Part shown: positions 1 through 8,438 of the stretch, one piece after another | Layout of the letters: each line of letters opens with the position of its first letter | Numbering within the stretch: position 1 is the first letter of the stretch | Source of the DNA: Luteitalea sp. | GTDB lineage: Bacteria > Acidobacteriota > Vicinamibacteria > Vicinamibacterales > Vicinamibacteraceae | Direction: 5' to 3' | Assembly (NCBI GenBank): GCA_009377495.1 | Contig: WHTZ01000027.1 | Coordinates: 1 to 64,000, forward strand | Length of the DNA stretch: 64,000 nt | Notes under the pieces: model-generated | Told to the model about the DNA's origin: nothing | Database searches by the model: none | What the model saw: only the letters and a program-made list of their open reading frames with translations | Made by a program: the position numbers and the translations under genes

Positions 1-315
1 GATAGCTCCGACGGTGCCGGCGACGAAGCCAATGATGCCGAGCACCACGACGTGGCGCATCCGCGCGTGGGGTGCGAGGCTCGCAGTAATGTAGCCGCTC
101 GCCACGTTGTAGACCGTCCGATACGAGAGCGCCAGCAGGTTCAATGCCGGCTCCCACATGGGCTCACCCCACGGCGGGTAGACCTCTAGGACGTGCAGCA
201 GCTGATCAGTGGCAAGAGAGAGCACGACGACGGAGATGAAGCCGGCCAAGACAGCAGCCGTGCTACGCCAGAAGCGGCTAGGGCGCGGCTGCGCGGTGGG
301 TGTCGCGATGGTCAT
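1..315 (-). CDS. Small multi-pass membrane protein, 3' end outside window
   Basis: The reading frame is open from an ATG at 315 to the window edge (105 codons, no stop seen). The start is preceded by an AAGGGA ribosome binding site about six bases upstream. The visible part holds a basic N-terminus (RPSRFWRS), a first membrane helix (AAVLAGFISVVVLSLA), a polar loop with PPWGEPMWEP, and further hydrophobic segments ending in VVVLGIIGFVAGTVGAI. I do not recognise the family. It lies 209 bases downstream of two ADOP permeases on the same strand, so it might be their last co-transcribed gene, but the gap makes that uncertain. Confidence 0.6.
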   Translation of the reverse strand, partial: MTIATPTAQPRPSRFWRSTAAVLAGFISVVVLSLATDQLLHVLEVYPPWGEPMWEPALNLLALSYRTVYNVASGYITASLAPHARMRHVVVLGIIGFVAGTVGAI

Positions 316-524
316 GATGAAGTCCCTTCTCGATTTCGCGCTCCGGCCTCGGAACGCGGTTTCATTGAGAAGTCGGAGCCCACAACCCGTTCTCGACATC
401 CCCGCAAGAAAGAGCTCGCCCGGGAGTTTCAGCAGGATCTCATCCGCACGGAGTGCTGCGGTCCGGCGCACACGGGCGATGGCGCAAAACGGAGGCGGGT
501 CCTAACGCGCTGAAAATCATCCGT

Positions 525-3005
525 CTACTCGTGACGGAGAGCAATGAGTGGGTCGATGGTGGCTGCTCTGATGGCGGGAAGCAGGGTGGCGAGCATGGCC
601 GCGATTCCGATCACAACTACCACACCAAGATAGGTGCCGACATCCCACGGGCTGATCTCGTAGAGGAGGCCTTCGAGTAGCCGCGCAGCGGCAAGCGCAC
701 CGACAAGCCCCAGGACGAGCCCGATCGCGACCAGTCGCAGTCCCTGGGCCGCGATGAGACGGACGACATCCGCGGCTTGGGCGCCCACGGCCCGCCGGAC
801 CGCGAGCTCGTTGGTTCGTTGTCCCACGAGGTAAGCCAGCAGGCTGAAGATGCCGACGGCGGCAAGCAGGGCCGCCATGCCGGCAAACGCGCCAATCAAC
901 TGCGTGCGAAACCGCGGATACGCCAGTCGGTCCGCGAACAGCTCCTTCATCGTTTCGAAGCGGGCAGGCACGGTGGCGTCCATCTCCTGCAAGAGCGTGC
1001 GAAGCGTGCTCGCGAGCGACTTCTCATCGAGCGATGTCCGAACGAGGATGGACATCGACCCGGCCACACCCGTCGCCGCTGCCGCGAAGAGCTCGGGTGG
1101 GGGTGGTTGGCTCGGGTCCCTCCAACGGGTGTCGGCGACGACGCCGACAATCTCCATCCATTCGGGTCCGGTTCGAGGGCTCCTAATGCGCTTTCTCAGC
1201 GGTGATTCATTGGGGAACGCCGCGCGCGCCAGGCTCTCATTGATGATGGCAACGGGTGGGCGGTCCCGCGTGTCGGTCTCGTCGAAGTCACGACCGCGAC
1301 GAAGCGGAATCCCCATCGTCTTGAAGTACTCTGGTGCGATCGCCTGGAATTCGGCGGTTGGCCGCTGGCCCCGTCGTCCTTCCGGTCTGCCTTGAACGAA
1401 ATACTCAACAGCCGGTCTCGGCTCCCTTCCGAGCGGGAGGAAGGCCACACCCGACGCTGCCCTGACGCCCGGCACGGCGCGCACACGTTCCAGGAGATCG
1501 CGATAGAACCTGATTCTGCGGTGCCGAGCCTCTTCATTGCTGGCGGGGTACTGCGTGTAGGCCACGAGCACACGTTCCGTCGTGAACCCAAGGTCAACCT
1601 GGTGGAGCACCTGGAACGATCGGAGCAGTAGGCCTGCGGCCACAAGCAACATGACCGAGAGGGCAACCTCCGCCACCACGAGCGCCGAGCGAAGCCGGCC
1701 GCCGCCACCCGACACCGTACCCATTGATCCGCCCTGCTTGAGTGCGTCTGATAGATCGAGCCGAGATGCATGGAGCGCCGGCACGAGACCGAAGAGCAAC
1801 GTCGAGACGAGCGATAGCCCGAGCGCAAACAGGAGGACCGTCACATCAATCCGCACCTCGTCCACACGTGGCAGGTCGGCGGGTGACATCGCCACGAGCG
1901 CCCGCACGAGCACATATGCCAAGATGAGTCCGGCTAGCGCCGCCAACCCTCCCAGCACGACGCTCTCGCTCAGCAGTTGCCGCACCACACGGCCGCGGTC
2001 GGCGCCGAGCGCAGCGCGGAGCGCCAGCTCGCGCGTCCTGGCCGCGGAACGAGCGAGCAAGAGGTTCGCAATGTTGGCACACGCAATCAGCAGGACGGAC
2101 AGCACGGCGCCCATCAGCACCCACACCGTCACACGTACATCGCCCGTCAGCCGCTCCTGCAGCGGAATCACCGCCACGGTCTTGGAGCGGTTGTCCGGAT
2201 ACTGCTGTGCGAGACGGTCGCCAATCGTGCGCATCTGGGCCCGGGCGCCGGCGAGATCAACCCCAGATTTGAGCTTGCCAATCACCCGGTAACGGTGCTC
2301 GCTGCGGTTCTCACGATCGGTGGGACCACTTGAACCCCAGATGTCGACCGCGCCGGGATAGTGAAATCCCGGCGGTGCCACTCCTACGATCTCCGCCGCT
2401 TGCGTGTATATCGTGAACGGTTTCCCGACCGCGGCCTCGGCGCTGCCGAAGTGTGTCTCCGCCCAGTGATGGCTCACCACGGCGCTCACGGCTCCTTTGG
2501 CGTCGGCATCACGCCGCGTCAGGAAGCGCCCGGCAGAAGGCGGCTGACCGAAGACGGCGAAGAAGTCAGCCGAGACGCCCCGGACGTTGGCAAACTCGGC
2601 GCGGCCGCCGACGACGGTCGTCAAATCGTCTTCGCCGCCGCCGGAATACGCCATCAGCTCGAACACGCTGTTCTGCTGCTGCCAGTCGAGGAAGTCGGGG
2701 CCTGACACCTCCGGGCTGGAGCGTCCGGTGTTGGTGCGGAAGGTCTCGACCGAGACGATACGCTCGGCGTCGGGGTAGGCAAGCGGTTGGAGCAAGACCG
2801 TATTGACGACAGAGAAGATCGCCGTGTTGGCGCCGATGGCTAGCGCCAGGACAGCGCCGACCGCGAGCGCGAGCGCGAAACCCCGGCTCTTCGCCAGGCT
2901 GCGCAACGCGTAGCGGACGTCGCGCACGAAGGCGTCGAGCCATCGCCACATCCAGGTTTCCATTCGGTGGCGTCTCCAACGGAACAGATTGCGGATCTTT
3001 GCCAC
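525..3005 (-). CDS. ADOP-family ABC transporter permease (MacB/FtsX type)
   Basis: This is an 826-residue inner-membrane protein of the acidobacterial duplicated orphan permease type. It has two MacB-like periplasmic domains and two FtsX-like membrane modules in one chain. Visible parts are a first helix at about residues 43-65 ([16 protein letters not shown]), a periplasmic domain, a second membrane block with IACANIANLLLARSAA near residue 310, a second periplasmic domain, and a C-terminal FtsX block with VGQRTNELAVRRAVGA. The N-terminal prefix domain found in the upstream paralogue is missing. No ATPase is encoded nearby, as is usual for this family. It follows the other permease by 56 bases and is probably co-transcribed with it and with padR. 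The cargo is unknown. Confidence 0.88.
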   Translation of the reverse strand: MAKIRNLFRWRRHRMETWMWRWLDAFVRDVRYALRSLAKSRGFALALAVGAVLALAIGANTAIFSVVNTVLLQPLAYPDAERIVSVETFRTNTGRSSPEVSGPDFLDWQQQNSVFELMAYSGGGEDDLTTVVGGRAEFANVRGVSADFFAVFGQPPSAGRFLTRRDADAKGAVSAVVSHHWAETHFGSAEAAVGKPFTIYTQAAEIVGVAPPGFHYPGAVDIWGSSGPTDRENRSEHRYRVIGKLKSGVDLAGARAQMRTIGDRLAQQYPDNRSKTVAVIPLQERLTGDVRVTVWVLMGAVLSVLLIACANIANLLLARSAARTRELALRAALGADRGRVVRQLLSESVVLGGLAALAGLILAYVLVRALVAMSPADLPRVDEVRIDVTVLLFALGLSLVSTLLFGLVPALHASRLDLSDALKQGGSMGTVSGGGGRLRSALVVAEVALSVMLLVAAGLLLRSFQVLHQVDLGFTTERVLVAYTQYPASNEEARHRRIRFYRDLLERVRAVPGVRAASGVAFLPLGREPRPAVEYFVQGRPEGRRGQRPTAEFQAIAPEYFKTMGIPLRRGRDFDETDTRDRPPVAIINESLARAAFPNESPLRKRIRSPRTGPEWMEIVGVVADTRWRDPSQPPPPELFAAAATGVAGSMSILVRTSLDEKSLASTLRTLLQEMDATVPARFETMKELFADRLAYPRFRTQLIGAFAGMAALLAAVGIFSLLAYLVGQRTNELAVRRAVGAQAADVVRLIAAQGLRLVAIGLVLGLVGALAAARLLEGLLYEISPWDVGTYLGVVVVIGIAAMLATLLPAIRAATIDPLIALRHE

Positions 3006-3061
3006 GGCCTTACTCTCCCTCGTTGAAGATCAGCCGCACAGCGGCCGTCAGCTGCTAACGT

Positions 3062-5737
3062 CTACCTCAACGCACGCATCGGATCGACCGTTGCGGCCCG
3101 CCGTGCGGGAACGTAGCTGGCCGCCAACGCCACCATGATGAAAAGCAGCGCGATGCCCGCGAACGTCGCCGGATCGGTGGGACTGGTACGAAAGAGCAGT
3201 CCTGTGACGATGCGGGTCAGTGCGAACGCACCGCCGATACCCAAGGCGACGCCTGCGAGCGCCAAAGCCAAACCATGACCCATTACGTTCGTCAGAATGT
3301 CGCTCGCCTGCGCTCCCAACGCGCGACGAATGCCGATTTCTTGCGTGCGTTGCGCCACCGAGTACGCCAGGACTCCATAGATGCCGACCATGGCCAGCAG
3401 AAGGGCGGTGCCTGCGAATAGTCCCAAGAGCCACGTGGCCAGGTGCTGCTGTCCCACCGACGCTGCGAGTATCATGTCCATCGTACGTATATCCGCAACC
3501 GCTTGAGCGCGGTCGACCGCACGCACTTCGGCCCGAATGGCGCTCACCGAGCGAAGGGGTTCTTGCTCTGTCCGAACCGCCAAGTACGCGTTGTTGGGAG
3601 GGTACAGCCACTGGGGGATGTAGAACTGTGGCTCGGTGTTGCGTGTCAGCCCGCGCTCGTGGACGTCCCCCACGACGCCAACGATTTCGAGAGGACCGAC
3701 GTCGAGAATCGGCACCTTGATTCGCTTGCCGACCGGGTCCTCGCCGCCGGGATAGGCGGACCAGAAACGACGGGCAAAGCTTTCGTTGATAATCACGGCC
3801 GGCGGCGCCCCTGAGGTGTTGTCGCGGGCCGTAAGTTCCCGTCCCCGCTTCAGAGGAATGCCTAAGACGCGAAAGTAGCCGGGCGTAATGCTCTGCAGCG
3901 CTATTCCCAGATGTCCTGGTTCTGCGATCTCCTGCCCCTGAATCTGCAGATTCGTCCCAAGCCTGCCCAGGGTCGTTGGAAGCTTGCGCACCACCGTGGC
4001 GCCGCGCACGCCCGGTACCGTTTCAATGCGTCGCACCAACTCGTCGAAGAACGCCGCTCTTTTCTCGAACGTGTCATAGCGCGTCGCCGGCAGGGGAATC
4101 CGCATCGTCAGCAACCCTGCGGCTTGAAGCCCTGGATCGACGCTCGCCACTTGGGCCAGGCTTTTCATCATGAGGGCGGCGCCAACGAGCAACACCATCG
4201 ACAGCGCAACCTGGGCGACGACCAGCATCCCCCACGTACTGACGCCGAGCTTTCCACGCTTGCCGAACGTTCCTGCGCCGGCTGCACCGCTCTGGCGTAG
4301 CATGTCCACGACACTCGGTCGCACGGCTCGCAACGCCGGAACGATTCCAAACATAGCGCCAGTGGCAATCGAGAGCGCCACGGTGAACCCGAGCACCACG
4401 CCGTCGATGTGGATCTCCTCGGCACGGGGTAGATCGAAGGCGGTCATCGACGTGATGACGCCGAACAGGAACCGAGCAAGGAGCAGACCCAACATGCCGC
4501 CTGCCACCGCCAGCACCATACTCTCCGTGAGGAGCTGACGGATGACCCGCCCGCGCGAGGCGCCCAGCGCCGTCCTCATCGCGAGCTCGCGAGAGCGCGA
4601 CGTCGCCCGCGCCATCAACAGGCTCGCCACGTTGGCGCAGGCAATCAACAGCACGAAGCCGACGGCGCCCAAGAGCATCCAGAGCATCGTGGACACGTTC
4701 TCCGTTAGTTGATCCTTCAGCTGTGTCAACCGTAGAGGTCCGGCGTAGACGCGCTTGTTCGGATAAGCCGTGGCGTACCGTTCGTTCAGCACATTCAGTT
4801 CCGAGCGTGCCTGTTGCAGCGTGACACCCGGCTTCAACCGAGCGAATCCGAACAACGGGGAGCAACACCGTCGGAATGTGGGCTCCAAATTGGACGACTC
4901 GGCTGGCCGAGTCACCCAAACGTCGACTGCCGGAAATGGGAATTGAAACCCTGCAGGAAGTACGCCGATGATCGCGTACGACGTTGAATTGAGAATGGCC
5001 GTCTTGCCGGCCAGCGACGGATCAGCCCCGAACCGTCGCTTCCACAACTCGGCACTGATCATCGCCACGGCCGGGCCGCCGCTCGTATCCTCTTCAGCGA
5101 GAAAACTGCGGCCCAATACCGGCCGCACGCCCAAGATGTCCGCGAAGTTCGCAGAAACACGTGCGGCCGTCAGCACCTCTGGATCGCCGTTGCCGGAGAA
5201 GGTCACGTCCTCTGGGTGAGCAAGGAACGCCCCAAGGCCCGTGTAGGACCGGGCCGCGGTCCTCATCTCGTCTAGTCGTTCCAATGAGAACCGGCCGCTA
5301 GTGACCTCGTCTGGGTTTTCTCTTGCGAGGAAGACCAAGCGGTCGGGGTCGGGGTAGTCCAGCGGCCGGAGCAGCACGCCGTGAATCACCGAAAACATGG
5401 CCGTGTTACCGCCGATTCCGATAGCCAACGTCAGAACCGCTGCGGCGGCGAACGCCGGAGACTTTCGCAGTGACCTGGCTGCGAATCGGAGATCGCGAAA
5501 CAAGTCATCGAGGAACCCAAATGCAAAGAGGTCGTGGCTTTGCTCCTTGATTTGCGTCGCGTTGCCGAACTGACGACGCGCGGCAGCCTGAGCCTCCGCC
5601 TCGGTCATGCCTTGCGCCCGATACTCGTCTTCGAGGAGCTTCATGTGAAGTTGCAATTCGTCCTGCAGCTCTTGATCGTGGTGGCGCCGAACAAGAGCGC
5701 GTATCCGTAGCCGGCCTCGTGTCATCCAGCCAGGCAT
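3062..5737 (-). CDS. ADOP-family ABC transporter permease with prefix domain
   Basis: An 891-residue permease. After a short basic start it has the alpha-helical ADOP prefix domain (DQELQDELQLHMKLLEDEY, then RRQFGN), then the first membrane segment (LTLAIGIGGNTAMFSVIHG), a MacB-like periplasmic domain, the central FtsX block (LIACANVASLLMARATSRSR), a second periplasmic domain and a terminal FtsX block (AQRTQEIGIRRALGAQASD). I placed the start at the ATG at 5737, because an AGGAGG lies nine bases upstream inside the end of padR; a longer open frame upstream is only a shadow of padR. An ATG four codons later is a weaker alternative. Stop-to-start spacing to padR is four bases, so the two are almost certainly translated from one mRNA. 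Confidence 0.9.
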   Translation of the reverse strand: MPGWMTRGRLRIRALVRRHHDQELQDELQLHMKLLEDEYRAQGMTEAEAQAAARRQFGNATQIKEQSHDLFAFGFLDDLFRDLRFAARSLRKSPAFAAAAVLTLAIGIGGNTAMFSVIHGVLLRPLDYPDPDRLVFLARENPDEVTSGRFSLERLDEMRTAARSYTGLGAFLAHPEDVTFSGNGDPEVLTAARVSANFADILGVRPVLGRSFLAEEDTSGGPAVAMISAELWKRRFGADPSLAGKTAILNSTSYAIIGVLPAGFQFPFPAVDVWVTRPAESSNLEPTFRRCCSPLFGFARLKPGVTLQQARSELNVLNERYATAYPNKRVYAGPLRLTQLKDQLTENVSTMLWMLLGAVGFVLLIACANVASLLMARATSRSRELAMRTALGASRGRVIRQLLTESMVLAVAGGMLGLLLARFLFGVITSMTAFDLPRAEEIHIDGVVLGFTVALSIATGAMFGIVPALRAVRPSVVDMLRQSGAAGAGTFGKRGKLGVSTWGMLVVAQVALSMVLLVGAALMMKSLAQVASVDPGLQAAGLLTMRIPLPATRYDTFEKRAAFFDELVRRIETVPGVRGATVVRKLPTTLGRLGTNLQIQGQEIAEPGHLGIALQSITPGYFRVLGIPLKRGRELTARDNTSGAPPAVIINESFARRFWSAYPGGEDPVGKRIKVPILDVGPLEIVGVVGDVHERGLTRNTEPQFYIPQWLYPPNNAYLAVRTEQEPLRSVSAIRAEVRAVDRAQAVADIRTMDMILAASVGQQHLATWLLGLFAGTALLLAMVGIYGVLAYSVAQRTQEIGIRRALGAQASDILTNVMGHGLALALAGVALGIGGAFALTRIVTGLLFRTSPTDPATFAGIALLFIMVALAASYVPARRAATVDPMRALR

Positions 5738-5741
5738 GCCT

Positions 5742-6077
5742 CTACGCCTCCTGCAGAATCGCTGCGATAGCGCCTGCGATCGCATCCCATCGCCCGGTCT
5801 CGTGTTTGAGCTGTTTCCGACCTGTGCGAGTGAGCTTGTAGTACTTCGCCTTCCGGTGGTTCTCGGTGAGGCCCCACTCTGACGCGATCCACCCTTCGAG
5901 CTCCATCTTGTGCAGGGCGGGGTAGAGCGACCCCTCCTCGACACGCAGGACGTCCTTGGAGATCTGCTGGATCCGCCGCGCGATCGCGAACCCGTGGTTG
6001 GGTTCGGGTACAAGGACGCGGAGGATGAGCAACGGTAAGGTGCCCTGCAGAAGCTCGCCTGACTTTCGGTGTCCCAT
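5742..6077 (-). CDS. PadR-family transcriptional regulator
   Basis: A 111-residue winged-helix regulator of the PadR type. The family signature is intact: LQGTLPLLILRVL at the N-terminus, HGFAIARRI, then EEGSLYPALHKMELEGWI (recognition helix and wing), and KYYKLTRTGRKQL. I chose the ATG at 6077 (MGHRKSGELLQG) because family members begin a few residues before the LLQGTL motif; the open frame runs 14 codons further upstream. It is the first gene of a padR-permease-permease unit, the standard acidobacterial arrangement, so it probably represses that unit. It diverges from the GNAT gene across 141 bases. Confidence 0.9.
   Translation of the reverse strand: MGHRKSGELLQGTLPLLILRVLVPEPNHGFAIARRIQQISKDVLRVEEGSLYPALHKMELEGWIASEWGLTENHRKAKYYKLTRTGRKQLKHETGRWDAIAGAIAAILQEA
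5747..5752 (-). promoter_or_regulatory. Shine-Dalgarno site deciding the permease start
   Basis: AGGAGG on the minus strand lies nine bases before the ATG at 5737. It sits within the last codons of the PadR gene and fixes the permease start about 92 codons downstream of the longest possible open frame. Confidence 0.7.
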
Positions 6078-6218
6078 AGATGCTTGATAGATGTTCTCTC
6101 CGCGAATCACTCCTGTCAAGCACGTCTTCGGTCATCAGGCTCCCCTGTGGTGGTGACCTCTAAGCTTGATCAGGATATGGTACTGTCACTCGGACAATCT
6201 CAACTGACCGGAGGGTCC

Positions 6219-7067
6219 ATGTTTGCGAACGTCGACATGGCTCGTCGCATCGATACGGGCGAGGCGCGTCTCTGCGCGGAGATCGCCGAGGCTGTTGGGG
6301 CGCGCCGACCCAACGAGCGTGTGCTGATCGAGGAGATCGCCGGTGGCCTCGCGGTGTTCAGCGGTACGGATTCGCCCGTCAACAAGATGGTGGGCGTGGG
6401 ATTCGGCTGTGGGCTGGACGAGTCGCGGCTCGAGGTGATCGAGCGGGCGTTCGCCGAGCGGGATGCACGCCTGCAAGCCGAGGTCTCGACACTCGCCGAA
6501 CCGGAGGTGCACGCCACGTTGACGCGTCGCGGCTATATCCTGCAAGGTTTTGAGCATGAGCTGGGTAGACCGCTCACGCTGCTCGATGCCGATCCTCCGC
6601 CGGTCGCCGGCATTCAGATCGAGCCAATGTCTGGCGAAGACCTAGCACGCTGGACGGACGTCGTCGTGACGGCATTCGAACATCCCGACGCGGAGGGCGT
6701 GATCGGCGACCAGGCACCGCCGCGCGACGTGCTGGAACGAGTCATTGCCGACATGAGTGCCATGCGCAGCCTCCGCCGTTATGTTGCTCGCCTCGACGGT
6801 GAGATCGCCGGTGGGGCAAGTCTCCGCATCGACGGCAGGATCGCGCAGCTTTGCGGTTCGGCCACGCTTCCGCGCTTCAGACGACGCGGCATCCAGAGTG
6901 CTCTACTGCGTGCGCGCCTTGCCGATGCCTTCGGCGAGGGATGCGACGTCGCCATCGTTACCACGGCGCCCGGATCCAAGTCGCAGAAGAACGTCCAGCG
7001 CCAAGGCTTTGTCCTGCTGTACGCTCGCGCGCTCCTGGTCAAATCACCCGGCGACCGGCGGCCCTGA
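6219..7067 (+). CDS. GNAT-family N-acetyltransferase
   Basis: A 282-residue protein whose C-terminal half is a GNAT domain. Motif A reads LPRFRRRGIQSALLRARLA (the R/Q-x-x-G-x-G/A acetyl-CoA pyrophosphate loop), preceded by the beta strands GGASLRIDGRIAQLCGSAT and followed by TTAPGSKSQKNVQRQGF, the usual C-terminal N/R-x-x-x-x-x-GF element. The N-terminal half (VDMARRIDTGEARL ... VGFGCGLDES) resembles the helper lobe of two-lobed GNAT enzymes. The ATG at 6219 was chosen because GGAGGG lies three bases upstream; the frame is open 50 codons earlier. The substrate cannot be told. The stop codon lies inside a palindromic repeat. Confidence 0.85.
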   Translation: MFANVDMARRIDTGEARLCAEIAEAVGARRPNERVLIEEIAGGLAVFSGTDSPVNKMVGVGFGCGLDESRLEVIERAFAERDARLQAEVSTLAEPEVHATLTRRGYILQGFEHELGRPLTLLDADPPPVAGIQIEPMSGEDLARWTDVVVTAFEHPDAEGVIGDQAPPRDVLERVIADMSAMRSLRRYVARLDGEIAGGASLRIDGRIAQLCGSATLPRFRRRGIQSALLRARLADAFGEGCDVAIVTTAPGSKSQKNVQRQGFVLLYARALLVKSPGDRRP

Positions 7068-7076
7068 AGGGCCGCC
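7057..7076. repeat. GC-rich palindrome spanning a stop codon
   Basis: Nine-base arms GGCGGCCCT and AGGGCCGCC separated by two bases form a tight hairpin. The TGA stop of the acetyltransferase lies in its centre (7065-7067). It sits between two convergent genes and could act as a bidirectional terminator, although there is no T run. The similar arrangement at 53122-53141 suggests a dispersed repeat rather than a dedicated terminator. Confidence 0.55.
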
Positions 7077-7112
7077 CTACAAACGGAATTGTGGCGTGGC
7101 CGCCGCGCCATT

Positions 7113-8369
7113 TCACGAAGAGCAGCGTTCGACTTTCTGAGCTTTGGCGAGGAACCCAGAATCGATCTCCACGCCGAGTCCCGGACCGGTTGGGACTTTG
7201 AGCATCCCATCCTCGATCTCGAAGTGCGGCGAGTACCAGGCTTCTGGCTTTCCTGGCGATCGCCAGGGAAACTCCATGTGGTTGCCGATGTTGGGTATTG
7301 CGGACGCAAACTGCAAGATATTGACCGAGGCCGCTCCGGTCTGTGTATTGTGCGGAACAATCGTCATGTCGAACTGTCGAGCCAGACGCGCCACGCGCGC
7401 CGCGCGAATGAAGCCGCCGTTGTAGTTGAGATCGGGCTGCACGATATCCATCACACCATTTTCCATCATCCACTGGAACCGCCACAGGCTGGCGTCCTGC
7501 TCGCCGGCGGCAACGGGCATCTCCAGCGCGTCGGCCACCTTCTTGGTCTCGCCGAGCTCCTCCCACGGGCACGGCTCTTCGAAGAAGCCGACGCCTAGAT
7601 CCTCGAGCATGCGACCGACCTCGATCGCCTTCGCGGCGTTGTACGATCCGTTGGCGTCGGTGTAGATATCGATGCTGTCGCCGAGACGCTTGCGAGCGAG
7701 GGTCATCATCTTCTCGGTGCGGCCCGGATAAGCATCGAGGTTGCGGCTCATGCGTCCACCGATCTTGAATTTCACCGCTTTGGCGGCCGTGTGCTCGACA
7801 CCTCGGACGTAAACATCGACCTCCTCTTCCGCCGTGGTCTCGCGCCCGGAACCGGACAGATAGACCGGGATCTCTCTGCGAAGCACACCACCCATCAGCT
7901 CGCCGATTGACTTGCCGGCCGTCTTGCCGAGCAAGTCGAACAGGCTTTGCTCGACGTATGCCACCGGACACCAGAAGGCTTGGCCGGCGAGCTTGTAGTT
8001 CTGGATGTACACGCCATCGACGAGCGTCTCCAGATCGCGGGCATCCTTGCCGAGATAGAAGGGCGCCACGACGTTGAGCAGGATCGGGATGTAGTCTTCA
8101 ACCTGCTTGGTCTGGCACACGCCAACAACTCCATCGGCTGAGCGAGTACGGACGAAGTATCGGCTCTCGTTCTTCAGGAGCTCGATCGACTCGATGGTAA
8201 CGGGCGATTTGAAGAACCGGCGGAGGTTGAAGAGCGGCTCCTCGTAATCAGGAGTCACTGCTTCTTCGGCCTGCGGAGCCGACCAGGTCGGGGACGGCCG
8301 AAAGCCGAACACGCCTGCGGACATGCCCGCCGACACACCCGCGAGAAGACGACGTCGATTGATTCTCAT
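7113..8369 (-). CDS. Enolase-superfamily (mandelate racemase-like) enzyme with Tat signal
   Basis: A 418-residue protein. Superfamily catalytic residues are all present: the K-x-K pair (K200 and K202 in AVKFKIGG), metal ligands D238 (YTDANGS), E264 (GFFEEP) and E290 (AAGEQ), and H340 (IVPHNTQTG) as the second-face base. This points to the mandelate racemase/sugar-acid dehydratase subgroup; the exact substrate is unknown. The N-terminus MRINRRRLLAG plus a hydrophobic stretch looks like a twin-arginine export signal. The ATG at 8369 follows AAGGAGG by five bases and is clearly better than an upstream in-frame ATG. The gene lies 69 bases after the broken spermidine-synthase/TPR gene. Confidence 0.88.
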   Translation of the reverse strand: MRINRRRLLAGVSAGMSAGVFGFRPSPTWSAPQAEEAVTPDYEEPLFNLRRFFKSPVTIESIELLKNESRYFVRTRSADGVVGVCQTKQVEDYIPILLNVVAPFYLGKDARDLETLVDGVYIQNYKLAGQAFWCPVAYVEQSLFDLLGKTAGKSIGELMGGVLRREIPVYLSGSGRETTAEEEVDVYVRGVEHTAAKAVKFKIGGRMSRNLDAYPGRTEKMMTLARKRLGDSIDIYTDANGSYNAAKAIEVGRMLEDLGVGFFEEPCPWEELGETKKVADALEMPVAAGEQDASLWRFQWMMENGVMDIVQPDLNYNGGFIRAARVARLARQFDMTIVPHNTQTGAASVNILQFASAIPNIGNHMEFPWRSPGKPEAWYSPHFEIEDGMLKVPTGPGLGVEIDSGFLAKAQKVERCSS

Positions 8370-8438
8370 CACGTCCTCCTTCGATCGGGACTCAACACAT
8401 GGCTTCGCGCCAAGTATGAGCGTCCCCGTCACGTCGAA

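Noticed and set aside
193..513. Short plus-strand frames near the left edge
   Set aside because: They overlap the minus-strand membrane protein start and intergenic DNA and have shadow-like composition.
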